This document shows, piece after piece, positions 39,876-49,899 of a DNA stretch of 64,000 bases. The stretch is from Lachnoclostridium phytofermentans (lineage in GTDB: Bacteria; Bacillota; Clostridia; Lachnospirales; Lachnospiraceae), in NCBI RefSeq assembly GCF_000733755.1, contig NZ_JPOF01000003.1, forward strand, positions 558,001-622,000, in the 5' to 3' direction. Position 1 is the first letter of the stretch. Each line of letters opens with the position of its first letter. Position numbers and translations under genes: made by a program. The notes beneath the pieces are model-generated. The model saw nothing but the letters and a program-made list of their open reading frames with translations, ran no database searches and was not told the DNA's origin.

Positions 39876-40886
39876 ATGGCAACTATTAAAGATATCGCTC
39901 AAATCGTTGGTGTTAGCTGTACCACCGTTTCTAATGTTATTAATGGAAAGTCAGGTCGTGTATCCGCTGAAACCATTGCTAGAATAAATGACACGATTAA
40001 AGAACTTGGCTATGTACCGAATATGTCTGCTCGTTCTCTGGTTTCCAATAATTCAAAAGTGATTGGAATTATCAATCACTTAATCGTAAATAAACAGGAA
40101 AACTTCATGGAAGACCCTTTCCACTCTGCATTTATCGGTGCAATTGAGGCTACCTTACGGGAAAACGGTTATTATTTAATGTTACGAACCGTTGAAACCG
40201 CCGACGACTTACATACCTTTCTTAGAAACTGGAATGTAGATGGCTTGTTCTTTACCGGTATATTTAAAGATTCCTTTTATGAGGCATTGACAAAACTTTC
40301 GATACCAATTGTGTTAATTGATAGTTATGTCAGCCATCCAAACATGTGCAATGTTGGTCTTGAAGACTACCAAGGTGGCTACCTTGCTACAAAATATTTG
40401 TTAGAACATGGCCATCGAAACATTGCCTTTGTTTCTCCACTAATTAAGGAAAACGGTGTTCTCTACCAACGTTTGCTTGGATATAAGCAGGCATTACAGG
40501 AATTTCATATCCCAATCCGTGAAGAGTTAATCCTGCAGGCTGGCATGGATGTTGCCTCTTGCTTACGTACCGGTGCTTCAATTGCATCGAATAAAGAGAT
40601 TACTGCTCTATTTGCAACTGCAGATATTATGGCTGCTGGATTGATCGCAGGATTACGTCAAGCTGGAAAGCGTGTTCCAGAAGATATCTCCATTATTGGT
40701 TTTGACGATTTAAGTATTAGCCGTATTACCGATCCTCCATTAACCACCATCCATCAGGATGCAAATGAGAAAGGTAGACAAGCGGCCTACTTTATGTTAG
40801 ACCGCCTGGAAAATCGTACTCTAAAACAGCGGGAAATCATACTTCCGGTTCACCTAGTAGAGAGAGACAGTGTATTAACTATCTGA
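39876..40886 (+). CDS. LacI family transcriptional regulator
   Basis: This 336-aa regulator has the LacI helix-turn-helix and hinge (ATIKDIAQIVGVSCTTVSNVINGK) and a periplasmic-binding-like effector domain (ADIMAAGLIAGLRQAGKRVPEDISIIGFDD). It divides a minus-strand carbohydrate locus and faces the opposite way. It likely represses the locus and is relieved by the imported sugar or a product. Palindromes near its own start and before the binding-protein gene are its probable sites. Confidence 0.93.
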   Translation: MATIKDIAQIVGVSCTTVSNVINGKSGRVSAETIARINDTIKELGYVPNMSARSLVSNNSKVIGIINHLIVNKQENFMEDPFHSAFIGAIEATLRENGYYLMLRTVETADDLHTFLRNWNVDGLFFTGIFKDSFYEALTKLSIPIVLIDSYVSHPNMCNVGLEDYQGGYLATKYLLEHGHRNIAFVSPLIKENGVLYQRLLGYKQALQEFHIPIREELILQAGMDVASCLRTGASIASNKEITALFATADIMAAGLIAGLRQAGKRVPEDISIIGFDDLSISRITDPPLTTIHQDANEKGRQAAYFMLDRLENRTLKQREIILPVHLVERDSVLTI

Positions 40887-40927
40887 TGTATCGTAAACTT
40901 ATAATTACTTATATTGTTAACGATACG

Positions 40928-43174
40928 CTAAATAAGCACTGCAACAGCCTCTTCCTTCGTTACCGTAATTCGATATTTTTTTCCACCTATTTGTACTGAA
41001 AAACTTAACTTTGTGATAGACGAAGGAAGGCATGGCTTTACAGCGATACTTCCTTCTTTTATGCTTAGCCCTGCAAATCCATATACCGCTGTCATATAAG
41101 CACCTCCCGCAGCAGCAGGATGAGTTCCTCCAATATATAAAAGTCCTGCCCATTCCTTGCCGCCACCTTTTAAGTCAGCCATTGCTGATTTTAAAAAGAA
41201 GGGATATGCTTGATCTGGATTGCCACAATAACATGCTAATAACGCATACATACAAGCGCTTAAAGATGACCCATGTTCTGTTCTAGGCTCATAATAGTCC
41301 CAGTTCTTTTGTAATACTTCTTGTTCATATTCGTCACGAAACAAGGTCAATGCTGTTACAACATCTGCTTGTTTTATAATTTTTGTATCAGCAGCAACCC
41401 CATATGCTCCACCCCAGTATTCTTTTGGATGGATGATCTTACTACGAACTTCCTCTAGAGAAGTATCCTTTAACTTATAATAGCCATCAAATTGTTCAAT
41501 TAACTTAGTGTATTTGTCCGGAACTTTTAAGAAAATTCGTTTGGAAGCTTCCTCAAACTTCGTTAATAAAGCAGATAACCCATACTGTTTTGCTATTTTA
41601 TTTTGTGTGTCACTTGATAACTTAGGCGCGCTATAAATTAGCTCCACTGCCATATCAAACGTATACTTTGCCATTCGATTCGTGTAAAAATTATTATTCA
41701 CTCTCTCATGATATTCATCTGGCCCTACTACATCATGCAACTCATATTGTCCAAACGGAACTTTTTGAAGTAACATAGAGTAATAAAACTGTGCACATTC
41801 AAGAACTACCTCTACTCCACCTTCCTCAAGAACAGAATAATCTCTCGTTGTATGAACATAAGTCATCAAGCCATACACAACCGCCGCTGAGATATGAATC
41901 TGCTTATCACGAAAGAAAGTACGCATAGGACGTCCTGTAAATACATCCGTAACATTATAATCCGAACAAGCCTCGTGTCCACCTTCTTGGCTTTCCCATG
42001 CATAAAATGCACCAAGATAACCATACTCTTTCGCCTTTTTTCTAGCACCTTCTAAGGTATCAATCCGATATTTTACTAAACTTCGCGCAACCTTTGGATC
42101 GGTATAGAGATAAAAGGGAAGTAAAAACATCTCCGTATCCCAAAATACAGCTCCTTTATACGTCTGTCCAGATAGTCCTCTTGCTGGAATTGACATACTC
42201 TTACTATGTCTTGGTGCGATAGTAATCAGATGATATAAAGAGTAATTAAGCGCCTGCATCGCTGCTTCATCCCCTTCTATTACTACCATATCTTTTTCCC
42301 AGCATTTTCTCCACCATTCCAGATGCTCGTTCTTTAAAGTACCATAGCCTTGTAGCAGGGCATGATTTAATTGCTCCTTATTATCTTTTTCATAAGAAGT
42401 GCTATCTTTCTCTGTATATATTCCAATGTATTTATATAAACATACCATACCATTTGCAGGTAACGAAATTGTAAACCGATTTAGCACTTTTTGCTCTGAT
42501 TTCACAACCTCATGATTATATTGTTGTTTCTTTCTTTGCTCCAAACAATCTGGAATGATATCCTCTAAGATTCTTAAGGAGGATATCTCTTGAACATGTA
42601 GACCAACCTTCTTTTCTGTAGTCACTGCATGAACAGATAATTCAAAGGTGTTCTCTTCTTTACTAGAACTCGCAAATTTTACCTTGTTAAGGTGCGGTCC
42701 ATTGATATCCCAAACATCTGCATCAATTCCTGATACTAATGTAACCTCCATCGCTTCACTTACGTGAATGCTATACTTCATACAAATCATATGAGGCTGC
42801 TCCATGCAACAAAAGCGCTCACTTTCCACGGTGACTTCTCCCTTTTTAGTAGGATAGGAGGTCTTCCTACTAAAAAGCCCGTGTGAGAAATCTAATGTAA
42901 TTTGATGAGATACCATCTCTGAATTAGGTAATCCAATTCGCTCACCTGCAACCTCACAAAATGTATATAGGGCATTCGGAGCATTCACTGGTTCTCTAAA
43001 TTGATCTCCAACTTGATCATATATACCTGCAAGATTAATCGCTACCAATTGATCCTTCTCATATTCCTCGAGAGCACCTCGGATTCCTAAGTATCCGTTG
43101 CCGATCAAATACTTATTTCCATGTGTTGCAGCAAGACTGCTGTCATAACCATTTTCTGTCAATATCCATTCCAT
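40928..43174 (-). CDS. GH65 alpha-glucoside phosphorylase (second of two)
   Basis: This 748-aa enzyme uses phosphate to split an alpha-glucoside with inversion, giving beta-glucose 1-phosphate. The GH65 hallmarks are the N-terminal sandwich start NGYLGIRGALEE, WDTE (345-348), and the general acid Glu487 in GPDEYHERVNNNFYTN. I chose the ATG at 43174 (GGAGGTAACG upstream), which removes the apparent overlap with the upstream gene. Linkage specificity (maltose, trehalose, kojibiose, nigerose types) cannot be read with certainty. An adjacent GH65 pair in L. phytofermentans acts on alpha-1,3-glucosides, as I recall it. The C-terminus ends ~40 bp from the LacI stop on the other strand. Confidence 0.9.
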   Translation of the reverse strand: MEWILTENGYDSSLAATHGNKYLIGNGYLGIRGALEEYEKDQLVAINLAGIYDQVGDQFREPVNAPNALYTFCEVAGERIGLPNSEMVSHQITLDFSHGLFSRKTSYPTKKGEVTVESERFCCMEQPHMICMKYSIHVSEAMEVTLVSGIDADVWDINGPHLNKVKFASSSKEENTFELSVHAVTTEKKVGLHVQEISSLRILEDIIPDCLEQRKKQQYNHEVVKSEQKVLNRFTISLPANGMVCLYKYIGIYTEKDSTSYEKDNKEQLNHALLQGYGTLKNEHLEWWRKCWEKDMVVIEGDEAAMQALNYSLYHLITIAPRHSKSMSIPARGLSGQTYKGAVFWDTEMFLLPFYLYTDPKVARSLVKYRIDTLEGARKKAKEYGYLGAFYAWESQEGGHEACSDYNVTDVFTGRPMRTFFRDKQIHISAAVVYGLMTYVHTTRDYSVLEEGGVEVVLECAQFYYSMLLQKVPFGQYELHDVVGPDEYHERVNNNFYTNRMAKYTFDMAVELIYSAPKLSSDTQNKIAKQYGLSALLTKFEEASKRIFLKVPDKYTKLIEQFDGYYKLKDTSLEEVRSKIIHPKEYWGGAYGVAADTKIIKQADVVTALTLFRDEYEQEVLQKNWDYYEPRTEHGSSLSACMYALLACYCGNPDQAYPFFLKSAMADLKGGGKEWAGLLYIGGTHPAAAGGAYMTAVYGFAGLSIKEGSIAVKPCLPSSITKLSFSVQIGGKKYRITVTKEEAVAVLI

Positions 43175-43202
43175 CGTTACCTCCATTCTGGCGCCAGTAT
43201 CC

Positions 43203-45494
43203 TTATGGCAATTCAACCTTTAATCTTGATTGACCTAATGTATACTCTGTCTCATAAATTTTGACAGGAACATCATTTCCCTCCAGCACCTGAAATGCAG
43301 TTTCATTCTTTGTTACCTCAACCTTAATTACGCTGCCCTGGTACCTTATACGGAAGGAATAGGAATTCCAACTTTCCGGAATACTCGGCGTAAAACTTAA
43401 GATTGGTCCATCTGACCTCATACCACCAAATCCATATACAATATTCATCCATGCCGCTGCAATTGAGGTTGTATGCAGACCTTCACCAGTATTACGGTTG
43501 TAATTATCTAAATCCATTCTGGTAGCAAAACCAAAGAACTGATAAGCCTCTTTGTGCTTCTTTAACTGACTTGCTAAAATGGAATGAACCGACGGTGATA
43601 AGGAACTTTCATGGATACATCTTGGCTCATAGAACTCATAATTTGCTTGTAGCTGTTCTAATGTGAAGCTAGAATTAAATAAAAGCATCATCATTAAAAC
43701 ATCGGGTTGTTTTATCATATCATTTCGATAGATTCTATCGTAGGTCCAGTGATGATAGAGAGGAAAATCCTCAATTGGAATCGCATCTACATCCACATGC
43801 GGAAGTTCAAAATAACCTTGATGCTGCTCAAATAACTTGGTATCAGTATGATAAGGTATCCACATATTATCTGCTTTTTTCTTGAAATCTTCTATCTCCT
43901 CATGAGATACTTGATAGCGTCTTGCTATCTCTTCTTCACTAAACCCTTCTTTTTTTAGTTGCTCGATGACATCATAGGTATACCTAAGTGTCATTTTACC
44001 CAGCGCATTCGTGTAACAGTTATGATTTACCATCATCTGAAATTCATCCGGCCCCATTACACCATAAAATCCATACTTTGTTCCATCAGCGTTATAATCT
44101 CCTCTTGTGGCTAACATACGACTTATCTCAATTAGCATAGGAATACCATATTGATGTAAAAATTCCATATCCTTTGTTAATTTCACATAAGTATAGATTC
44201 CATAGGCTACTCCCGTGGAAGCCTGTAGTTGGAGACTTGCATGCTGCCATAAACTACAACATTCTTTACCACTAATTGTTGCAATCGGATAAAAAGCTCC
44301 CCTACAATCCAACTCCTTCGCACGAAGCTTTGCTTCCTCTAACGTCTCATAACGAAACATTAATAGATTTTTTGCTGCTTTAAGATTGTTAAACAAATAA
44401 AATGGTAAGCAATATGTCTCTGTATCCCAAAAAGCATTCCCGCTATATGCCTCACCAGTTAATCCTTTTGCACCGATGTTCGTGCCGGCTTCCGTTCCGT
44501 GATAGGTCTGATGCATTTGAAAAATACAGTAGCGGATACCTTGCTGATTTAAATCATCTCCCTCAATCACAATATCCGATTCTTTCCACTTTTTTTCCCA
44601 CCACTCAATGCTCTCTGCAAGAAGCTGATCGTAATGGAAGTTTGTTCTCTCCCTCCACTTGTCTTCACATTTAACGTTAAACTTTTTGTAGTTAGTTTCC
44701 TCTGATTTCTTACATACAATATTACAAATCACTTTTGTAATCACTGCTTCACATTGTTTTTTTAAATCAATCTGATAAGTCAAAGTAATTTTATTATCTT
44801 CCTTCTCAATTACTCCTATTGGTGAATTTGGCAATTCGATTTTACACATGGAAGCAATTTTTTGTTTCGTATTTTTAGTAGTTCCTACAATAAATAAATT
44901 ATCATTTTCTGCTCTTTTTTCATCACAGCTAAAATAATTCTTACCTGACATATAATGAGGTCTTGTAAAATCTAATCCAAGACTAACACAGATGCTTCCA
45001 TCAAAATTAAGTGGCATAAAGCGTATTCTCTGACCAGCCATATTAGCATCACTCATGGATAAGAAGCGCTCAAACAGGATTTCCACTTGTTTTCCATTAT
45101 TTAATTCCCAGATAAAACTACGTCTTAAAACACCTGTTTTTAAATCAAGGCATCGACGAAACTTGTGAATCTTTGCAGTCGCTAAATCTAATGTTTCTCC
45201 ATCTAACAAAACTTTGGTATAAAAATAGTCTACCGAATTCACCATAAACTCAGTATTGTCAATAATTCCTTTATAGTTTTGAGAAGAAACCTCTTCTCTT
45301 TCATAAATGCCATTAAAATAACTTCCCACTAAACTATCTAACGAAAATCCTTCCTCAAAATATCCGCGCACCCCCATATATTCATTTCCTAAGGAAAATA
45401 TGGATTCCGATATTTTTGCGTAGTTTGGATCAAACCCTTCTTCTATAATCTGAAAAGGATCTGCTTTATAATATAAATCTGCTATTTTTGCCAT
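43203..45494 (-). CDS. GH65 alpha-glucoside phosphorylase (first of two)
   Basis: This 763-aa GH65 enzyme shares the architecture of its neighbour but is clearly divergent. It has LGNEYMGVRGYFEEG near residue 40, WDTE (356-359), Glu484 in GPDEFQMMVNHNCYTN as the general acid, and the C-terminal HESSLSPSVHSILA. The different residues after GPDE (FQMM versus YHER) suggest different acceptor preference, so the two may split oligosaccharides of different length or linkage. It follows the permease gene by 3 bp. Confidence 0.9.
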   Translation of the reverse strand: MAKIADLYYKADPFQIIEEGFDPNYAKISESIFSLGNEYMGVRGYFEEGFSLDSLVGSYFNGIYEREEVSSQNYKGIIDNTEFMVNSVDYFYTKVLLDGETLDLATAKIHKFRRCLDLKTGVLRRSFIWELNNGKQVEILFERFLSMSDANMAGQRIRFMPLNFDGSICVSLGLDFTRPHYMSGKNYFSCDEKRAENDNLFIVGTTKNTKQKIASMCKIELPNSPIGVIEKEDNKITLTYQIDLKKQCEAVITKVICNIVCKKSEETNYKKFNVKCEDKWRERTNFHYDQLLAESIEWWEKKWKESDIVIEGDDLNQQGIRYCIFQMHQTYHGTEAGTNIGAKGLTGEAYSGNAFWDTETYCLPFYLFNNLKAAKNLLMFRYETLEEAKLRAKELDCRGAFYPIATISGKECCSLWQHASLQLQASTGVAYGIYTYVKLTKDMEFLHQYGIPMLIEISRMLATRGDYNADGTKYGFYGVMGPDEFQMMVNHNCYTNALGKMTLRYTYDVIEQLKKEGFSEEEIARRYQVSHEEIEDFKKKADNMWIPYHTDTKLFEQHQGYFELPHVDVDAIPIEDFPLYHHWTYDRIYRNDMIKQPDVLMMMLLFNSSFTLEQLQANYEFYEPRCIHESSLSPSVHSILASQLKKHKEAYQFFGFATRMDLDNYNRNTGEGLHTTSIAAAWMNIVYGFGGMRSDGPILSFTPSIPESWNSYSFRIRYQGSVIKVEVTKNETAFQVLEGNDVPVKIYETEYTLGQSRLKVELP

Positions 45495-45497
45495 AGT

Positions 45498-46376
45498 TTA
45501 TCCCTTTAATGCGCCCATAGTGGCACCCTCTGTTATTTTTTTCTGGAAGATGATAAATAAAATGGTTGGTGGTATCATAGAAAATGCTACTGCGCGTAAA
45601 ACTTCAACATCGGTTGCATTCGAGGTACGGAATGCAAACAAACGAACCATTACTGTTTCCTTCCCAGAACCATCCAAAACTAGATAAGGTAATAGGAAAT
45701 CTGACCAAGAAGCAGTGATTGCAAAGATCATAATTACAGCGATAATTGGTTTTGATAATGGTAAGATAATCTGTTGAAATACTCGCAAAATACCACAACC
45801 ATCTAGTTTTGCAGCCTCCAATAATTCCATTGGTAGACTTTCAAAAAACTGTTTAAACATAATAACATAAAAGGCATTTGCCCCAAATGCCAGCCATAGA
45901 GGGATAAAGGATTGATTCAGCCCCACACGATTTATGTTGACAAAAAGCGCAACAACACTCGTTGTTGCAGGAATTAATAAACTCCACATAACGAGTCCAA
46001 AAATAATTTTATGTCCCTTTGGACGCAGAATAGCCAACCCATATGCAAGTAATCCATTAAAAATAACTGCGCATATAACACAACCCGCAACGGTGATGAA
46101 TGAGTTAACATAGTATTTTAAGAATCCTAAATCCGCCCAGGTCTTTGCAAATACACCCAAATCATAATGACTTGGAAGAATGGTTTCACTTTTTCTGAAC
46201 TCTTTCAGGTCCTTAAAACTCGCTAAAAATACCCAAACTGCTGGAAATACAGATATAACAACCATGAATAAACATAGAAGTAATATAAGAATACAGAGTA
46301 CTTTAATCTTCTTCGAATGAAGATCGTAAAAGCGTATGGTGCCATCCTTTTTTTTACGGAATTTTTCAAAAAACAT
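45498..46376 (-). CDS. ABC sugar transporter permease (MalG type)
   Basis: This 292-aa inner-membrane permease has six helices and the EAA loop EAAKLDGCGILRVFQQIILPLSKP that contacts the ATPase. It is of the carbohydrate uptake type 1 (CUT1) family. AGGAGG precedes the ATG. It is third in the operon after the binding protein and the other permease. No ATPase gene is present, so a shared MsmK-like ATPase elsewhere is implied. Confidence 0.93.
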   Translation of the reverse strand: MFFEKFRKKKDGTIRFYDLHSKKIKVLCILILLLCLFMVVISVFPAVWVFLASFKDLKEFRKSETILPSHYDLGVFAKTWADLGFLKYYVNSFITVAGCVICAVIFNGLLAYGLAILRPKGHKIIFGLVMWSLLIPATTSVVALFVNINRVGLNQSFIPLWLAFGANAFYVIMFKQFFESLPMELLEAAKLDGCGILRVFQQIILPLSKPIIAVIMIFAITASWSDFLLPYLVLDGSGKETVMVRLFAFRTSNATDVEVLRAVAFSMIPPTILFIIFQKKITEGATMGALKG

Positions 46377-46387
46377 ACTCTTTCCTC

Positions 46388-47284
46388 CTAATCTTCTTTC
46401 TTCGTAGTAAGTTTAAAGTAAATGCCACTTAAAATAATCAATACAATACAAATCATAACTGACAATGCCGCTGCCATTGGATACTTGTAATCACGGAAAG
46501 CATAATTATAAACAAGCTGCATGATAGAAATACTTGCATTGTTTGGTCCACCATTGGTCATTACCAGTGGTTCATAGAGTATCTGAAATACTGCAATAAT
46601 CTGTAGTATCAATAATGTCTTTGCTAAAGCTATTACACTTGGTAGCGTTATGTAACGGATTCTTTGTCTAATTCCTGCTCCATCAATTGTTGCTGCTTCA
46701 TATAATTCAGGATTAATACCACTGATACCTGCCATATAAATTAAGGCGGTGGAACCAGCACTCTTCCAGGTCATCGCTATTACAATCAGCGGAATTGTCA
46801 ATGCTGCATTATTTAACCATACCTGACCTTCAATTCCTATTTTAGATAATAAAATATTTAACACACCCGTCTTACCTGGGCGAAAGAAAAATCCCCACAT
46901 CATTACTGTAGCAAGTCCAGGGATTATATTGGGAAAGTATACCCCCACACGAAATAAACTACGAAGATGTATGGTCTCCGTGATAAGAAGTGCAATGATT
47001 ATTGGCACCGCAAAACCAATTACTAATGACCAACCTATGTAAACAAAAGTATTTTTTAAAGCATCCAAAAAGTCCGGATGTCTTAACACTCTTAGATAGT
47101 TATCAAATCCAACAAAATCCTCTGTTTGAATCCCCTTTGCCGTATATAACGATAGCCGAACGCTTTCAATAAGGGGTTCCCATACAAAAAATGCGAACAA
47201 AATAATGGAAGGCAGCATGATCATCCAGCCAAGGAAATCTTTTTTCTTCCAAGATGTTTTAGGTATTTTCTTTTTTTCATTCAT
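46388..47284 (-). CDS. ABC sugar transporter permease (MalF/UgpA type)
   Basis: This 298-aa permease has six helices. The EAA motif reads YEAATIDGAGIRQRIRYITLPSV. It pairs with the MalG-type permease encoded 11 bp downstream. The basic N-terminus (NEKKKIPKTSWKKK) is cytoplasmic. CUT1 family, with substrate set by the binding lipoprotein. Confidence 0.92.
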   Translation of the reverse strand: MNEKKKIPKTSWKKKDFLGWMIMLPSIILFAFFVWEPLIESVRLSLYTAKGIQTEDFVGFDNYLRVLRHPDFLDALKNTFVYIGWSLVIGFAVPIIIALLITETIHLRSLFRVGVYFPNIIPGLATVMMWGFFFRPGKTGVLNILLSKIGIEGQVWLNNAALTIPLIVIAMTWKSAGSTALIYMAGISGINPELYEAATIDGAGIRQRIRYITLPSVIALAKTLLILQIIAVFQILYEPLVMTNGGPNNASISIMQLVYNYAFRDYKYPMAAALSVMICIVLIILSGIYFKLTTKKED

Positions 47285-47470
47285 TCCTTATATTCTACCT
47301 CCATTCTTGTCAATGTTAGAAATCATTTGCGTATGCAGTCTACTCGAATCCACATACGCAAATGATATACTCATAATTAATTTCTAATTAAGCTGCGTAA
47401 GTAAAGGCTATATGGAACTACTGATTCTTTCAAAAACCATCATCTCTACGCTATCACTATTTACATTTCT

Positions 47471-48949
47471 TTATTTTTTGTAGAGATCATCCAATATGCT
47501 CTGATAGTTAGCATCTGCTTTTTGCATTAATGCAGCAACATCTGCATCCTTATCTGTTACTACAGCTTGTAATACTTTGGTTAACTCTGCATATAAATCC
47601 TGAGCGGAACCTACTTCTTCCATTCTAAGATTACCGCTTTGTTTTGTTGCATTAAAATAGCTTTCAAACATCTTAGTATCTACATTACCATAATCTTTGA
47701 TAATCTGAGCCTCTGCATCTAAGACATTCTGATCGATCCAGCATGGGAATCTTGGAATTACTGGAACACCATTTGCCACTCTGTTCTGAGCATCTGCTTT
47801 CATACCAGCAACTGCTTCTTCTGTAGCAACCGGAGCTTTCCCCATAATCTCAAGGTAATCAAGAGCTGCACTTATTTCTTCTACCGTTGCATCTTTAGAG
47901 AACATGTATGGAGTACCACCAGATAAAGAGTACTGTGCACCATTCGGTCCTGCTGGTAGAGCACACATAGCTAATTTATCAACAGGCAGACCATTTACCT
48001 GTGTTGGCTGATTGACTGCGTCATTTGCGCCTATGTACATTGCTGCTGTACCAACACCAAGATTAGCAAAACCGGTACCCCAGTCTTCGTTGATTGGATC
48101 TGGTGTTAATACATCATATTTCCATCTTAAATCTTTGATATATTGCATTGCTGCGATTGCTTCAGCGGAGTCTACATTAGCAGTAAAAGTTCCATCACCA
48201 TTATCAACGGTAAAGGTTGCACCAAATGCCCATGCAATATTAGAAAAATGCCATCCACCAGCATTGTCTTTAGCAAGTAAGCAAAAACCTGCCATACCAG
48301 TAGCATCTTTAATCTTCTTTGCTGTCTCAGCTAATTCCTCCCAAGTCTTTGGATAGATTGGGTAACCATTCTCATCTACAAGACCTGCTTCTTCAAATAA
48401 TTCCACATTCATCATTAAACCAAGAGCATAACCATCACGTGGAATACCGTAGATTCTTCCATCTTTACTTAATAATTCACGAATAGATGGGTTAAGAGTA
48501 TCTAACCATCCTCTTTCCTGTAAGATATCAGTAATATCGGCAACAAATCCACCTGCAATAAGTTTTTGTGGCTCTGTATACCAAGATTCAAAGATAGTTG
48601 GTAAGTTACCAGACTCAGCCTTTGGAACAAAGGTATCTACGGAGTATTTATAATAAGCAGGGACAACTTCAACATTCGGATGTTTTTCATTAAATGTCTT
48701 TACAAATTCCTTGTGCATTGCAATATCATCCGTAAGAGTATCTTCAGGCCAGATACCTAATTTTAATTGGAACTTTTCTTCTACTGGATTACTTGCTTCC
48801 TTTGTTGGTACAGGAGTATTTGTCTGTTTTACTTCCCCCGTTGGTTTCGTTTCATCTACTGTGGATTTTGCATCATATTTCTTACATCCCGAAAGCATAC
48901 CAACTGCTAACGTTAGGCATAACAATAAACCGATTGTTCTTCGTTTCAT
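47471..48949 (-). CDS. ABC sugar-binding lipoprotein
   Basis: This 492-aa extracellular solute-binding protein (family 1) has a signal peptide and lipobox MLSGC, a Thr-rich linker (~25-55), and the bilobal fold (IFESWYTEPQKLIAGGFVADITDIL, GIPRDGYALGLMMNVELFEEAGL). It captures the oligosaccharide for the two permeases. GGAGGG precedes the ATG. It is first in the transporter-GH65 operon, with two TTTAACG palindromes upstream. Confidence 0.92.
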   Translation of the reverse strand: MKRRTIGLLLCLTLAVGMLSGCKKYDAKSTVDETKPTGEVKQTNTPVPTKEASNPVEEKFQLKLGIWPEDTLTDDIAMHKEFVKTFNEKHPNVEVVPAYYKYSVDTFVPKAESGNLPTIFESWYTEPQKLIAGGFVADITDILQERGWLDTLNPSIRELLSKDGRIYGIPRDGYALGLMMNVELFEEAGLVDENGYPIYPKTWEELAETAKKIKDATGMAGFCLLAKDNAGGWHFSNIAWAFGATFTVDNGDGTFTANVDSAEAIAAMQYIKDLRWKYDVLTPDPINEDWGTGFANLGVGTAAMYIGANDAVNQPTQVNGLPVDKLAMCALPAGPNGAQYSLSGGTPYMFSKDATVEEISAALDYLEIMGKAPVATEEAVAGMKADAQNRVANGVPVIPRFPCWIDQNVLDAEAQIIKDYGNVDTKMFESYFNATKQSGNLRMEEVGSAQDLYAELTKVLQAVVTDKDADVAALMQKADANYQSILDDLYKK

Positions 48950-48976
48950 AAAACTTATCCCTCCATCTTAATTAGA

Positions 48977-48988
48977 TTTAACGTTAAA
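48977..48988. promoter_or_regulatory. LacI-type operator, site 1
   Basis: TTTAACGTTAAA, a perfect 12-bp palindrome ~28 bp upstream of the binding-protein start codon. Confidence 0.65.
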
Positions 48989-49035
48989 CGTTAGAGATTT
49001 TATCATTTACTATTCAATTGTGCACATTGTATAGA

Positions 49036-49047
49036 TTTAACGTTCAA
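49036..49047. promoter_or_regulatory. LacI-type operator, site 2
   Basis: TTTAACGTTCAA, one mismatch from a palindrome, 59 bp centre to centre from site 1. This spacing could allow looping. The rest of the gap to 49360 shows nothing else. Confidence 0.55.
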
Positions 49048-49360
49048 CCACATTCTATCATTTATATATTATGATGTCAATATGTGAACTAAAATTTTTA
49101 TTAACACTATTTTCTTTGTTCAAATATACTATTTTCTCTAATATCGTCTGTGAATAATTCAATACTCTTTTTATCTATAAAAAGCTATAGTTAGACTTCC
49201 TTGGTTCCACTTACTGTATATGATAGGAATTATTGTTATATCATATTAAACTTCGAAGAATTTTCATAAACAAGGATGATTAGAGAGCATGACCTTTATC
49301 CATAATAAGTAGTGCGAGCAGCATATAAAGCAGCACATAAAATTCTTTCTATATTTTTTA

Positions 49361-49389
49361 TTGACAAAAACTATTCTTTCCAGTACCAT
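49361..49389 (+). promoter_or_regulatory. marR-MATE promoter
   Basis: TTGACA (49361-49366), 17-bp spacer, TACCAT (49384-49389). The predicted RNA start abuts the 20-bp palindrome. Confidence 0.65.
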
Positions 49390-49399
49390 AAACTCATAT

Positions 49400-49419
49400 A
49401 TAGTTCAAATTTGAACTAT
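49400..49419. promoter_or_regulatory. MarR-type operator
   Basis: ATAGTTCAAATTTGAACTAT, a perfect 20-bp palindrome at the predicted transcription start of the marR-MATE operon. This position suits repression by the encoded MarR protein. Confidence 0.75.
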
Positions 49420-49473
49420 TTCTAACACGTATCTTCTCTCCTATAGGAACAGTCGGAAGAAAGGATTTTAATT

Positions 49474-49899
49474 ATGGAAAGCTTTCTTGTTAATTTCATG
49501 AAAATGGATAAAGTCTATTTCCAAACCTGCCATGATGCAGTAAGTGATTATCATCTTACACGGAATGAAGTATTGTGTTTGTTATTCCTTCAGAATAACA
49601 AGCCGTACGACAGTGCAAAAGATATTGTAAAATACCGAAAAGTATCGAAAGGAATTGTAGCAAAAAGCGTAGAATCCCTTGTAGAATCAGGTTACTTAAC
49701 CGTAGTAAAAGATGCAATGGATAGCCGTATCTTGCATCTTCATACGACGAAAGAATGTGAACCAATTTTAACTAGATTGGCAAAAGCTCGTAATGAATTT
49801 CGTAACTGTTTAATGGAAGGAATCAATGAAGATGATCAGTTGTTGTTAGATAGAATAAGTCAGAAAATGGTAAATAACCTAGAAGGGATGATTTCATGA
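49474..49899 (+). CDS. MarR family transcriptional regulator
   Basis: This 141-aa winged-helix protein has the recognition region SAKDIVKYRKVSKGIVAKSVESLVESGYLTVVKDAMDSRI, including the wing Asp-x-Arg. It probably represses its own operon through the palindrome at 49400-49419 and responds to a toxic ligand. It overlaps the MATE gene by 4 bp (ATGA), so the two are translationally coupled. Confidence 0.9.
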   Translation: MESFLVNFMKMDKVYFQTCHDAVSDYHLTRNEVLCLLFLQNNKPYDSAKDIVKYRKVSKGIVAKSVESLVESGYLTVVKDAMDSRILHLHTTKECEPILTRLAKARNEFRNCLMEGINEDDQLLLDRISQKMVNNLEGMIS

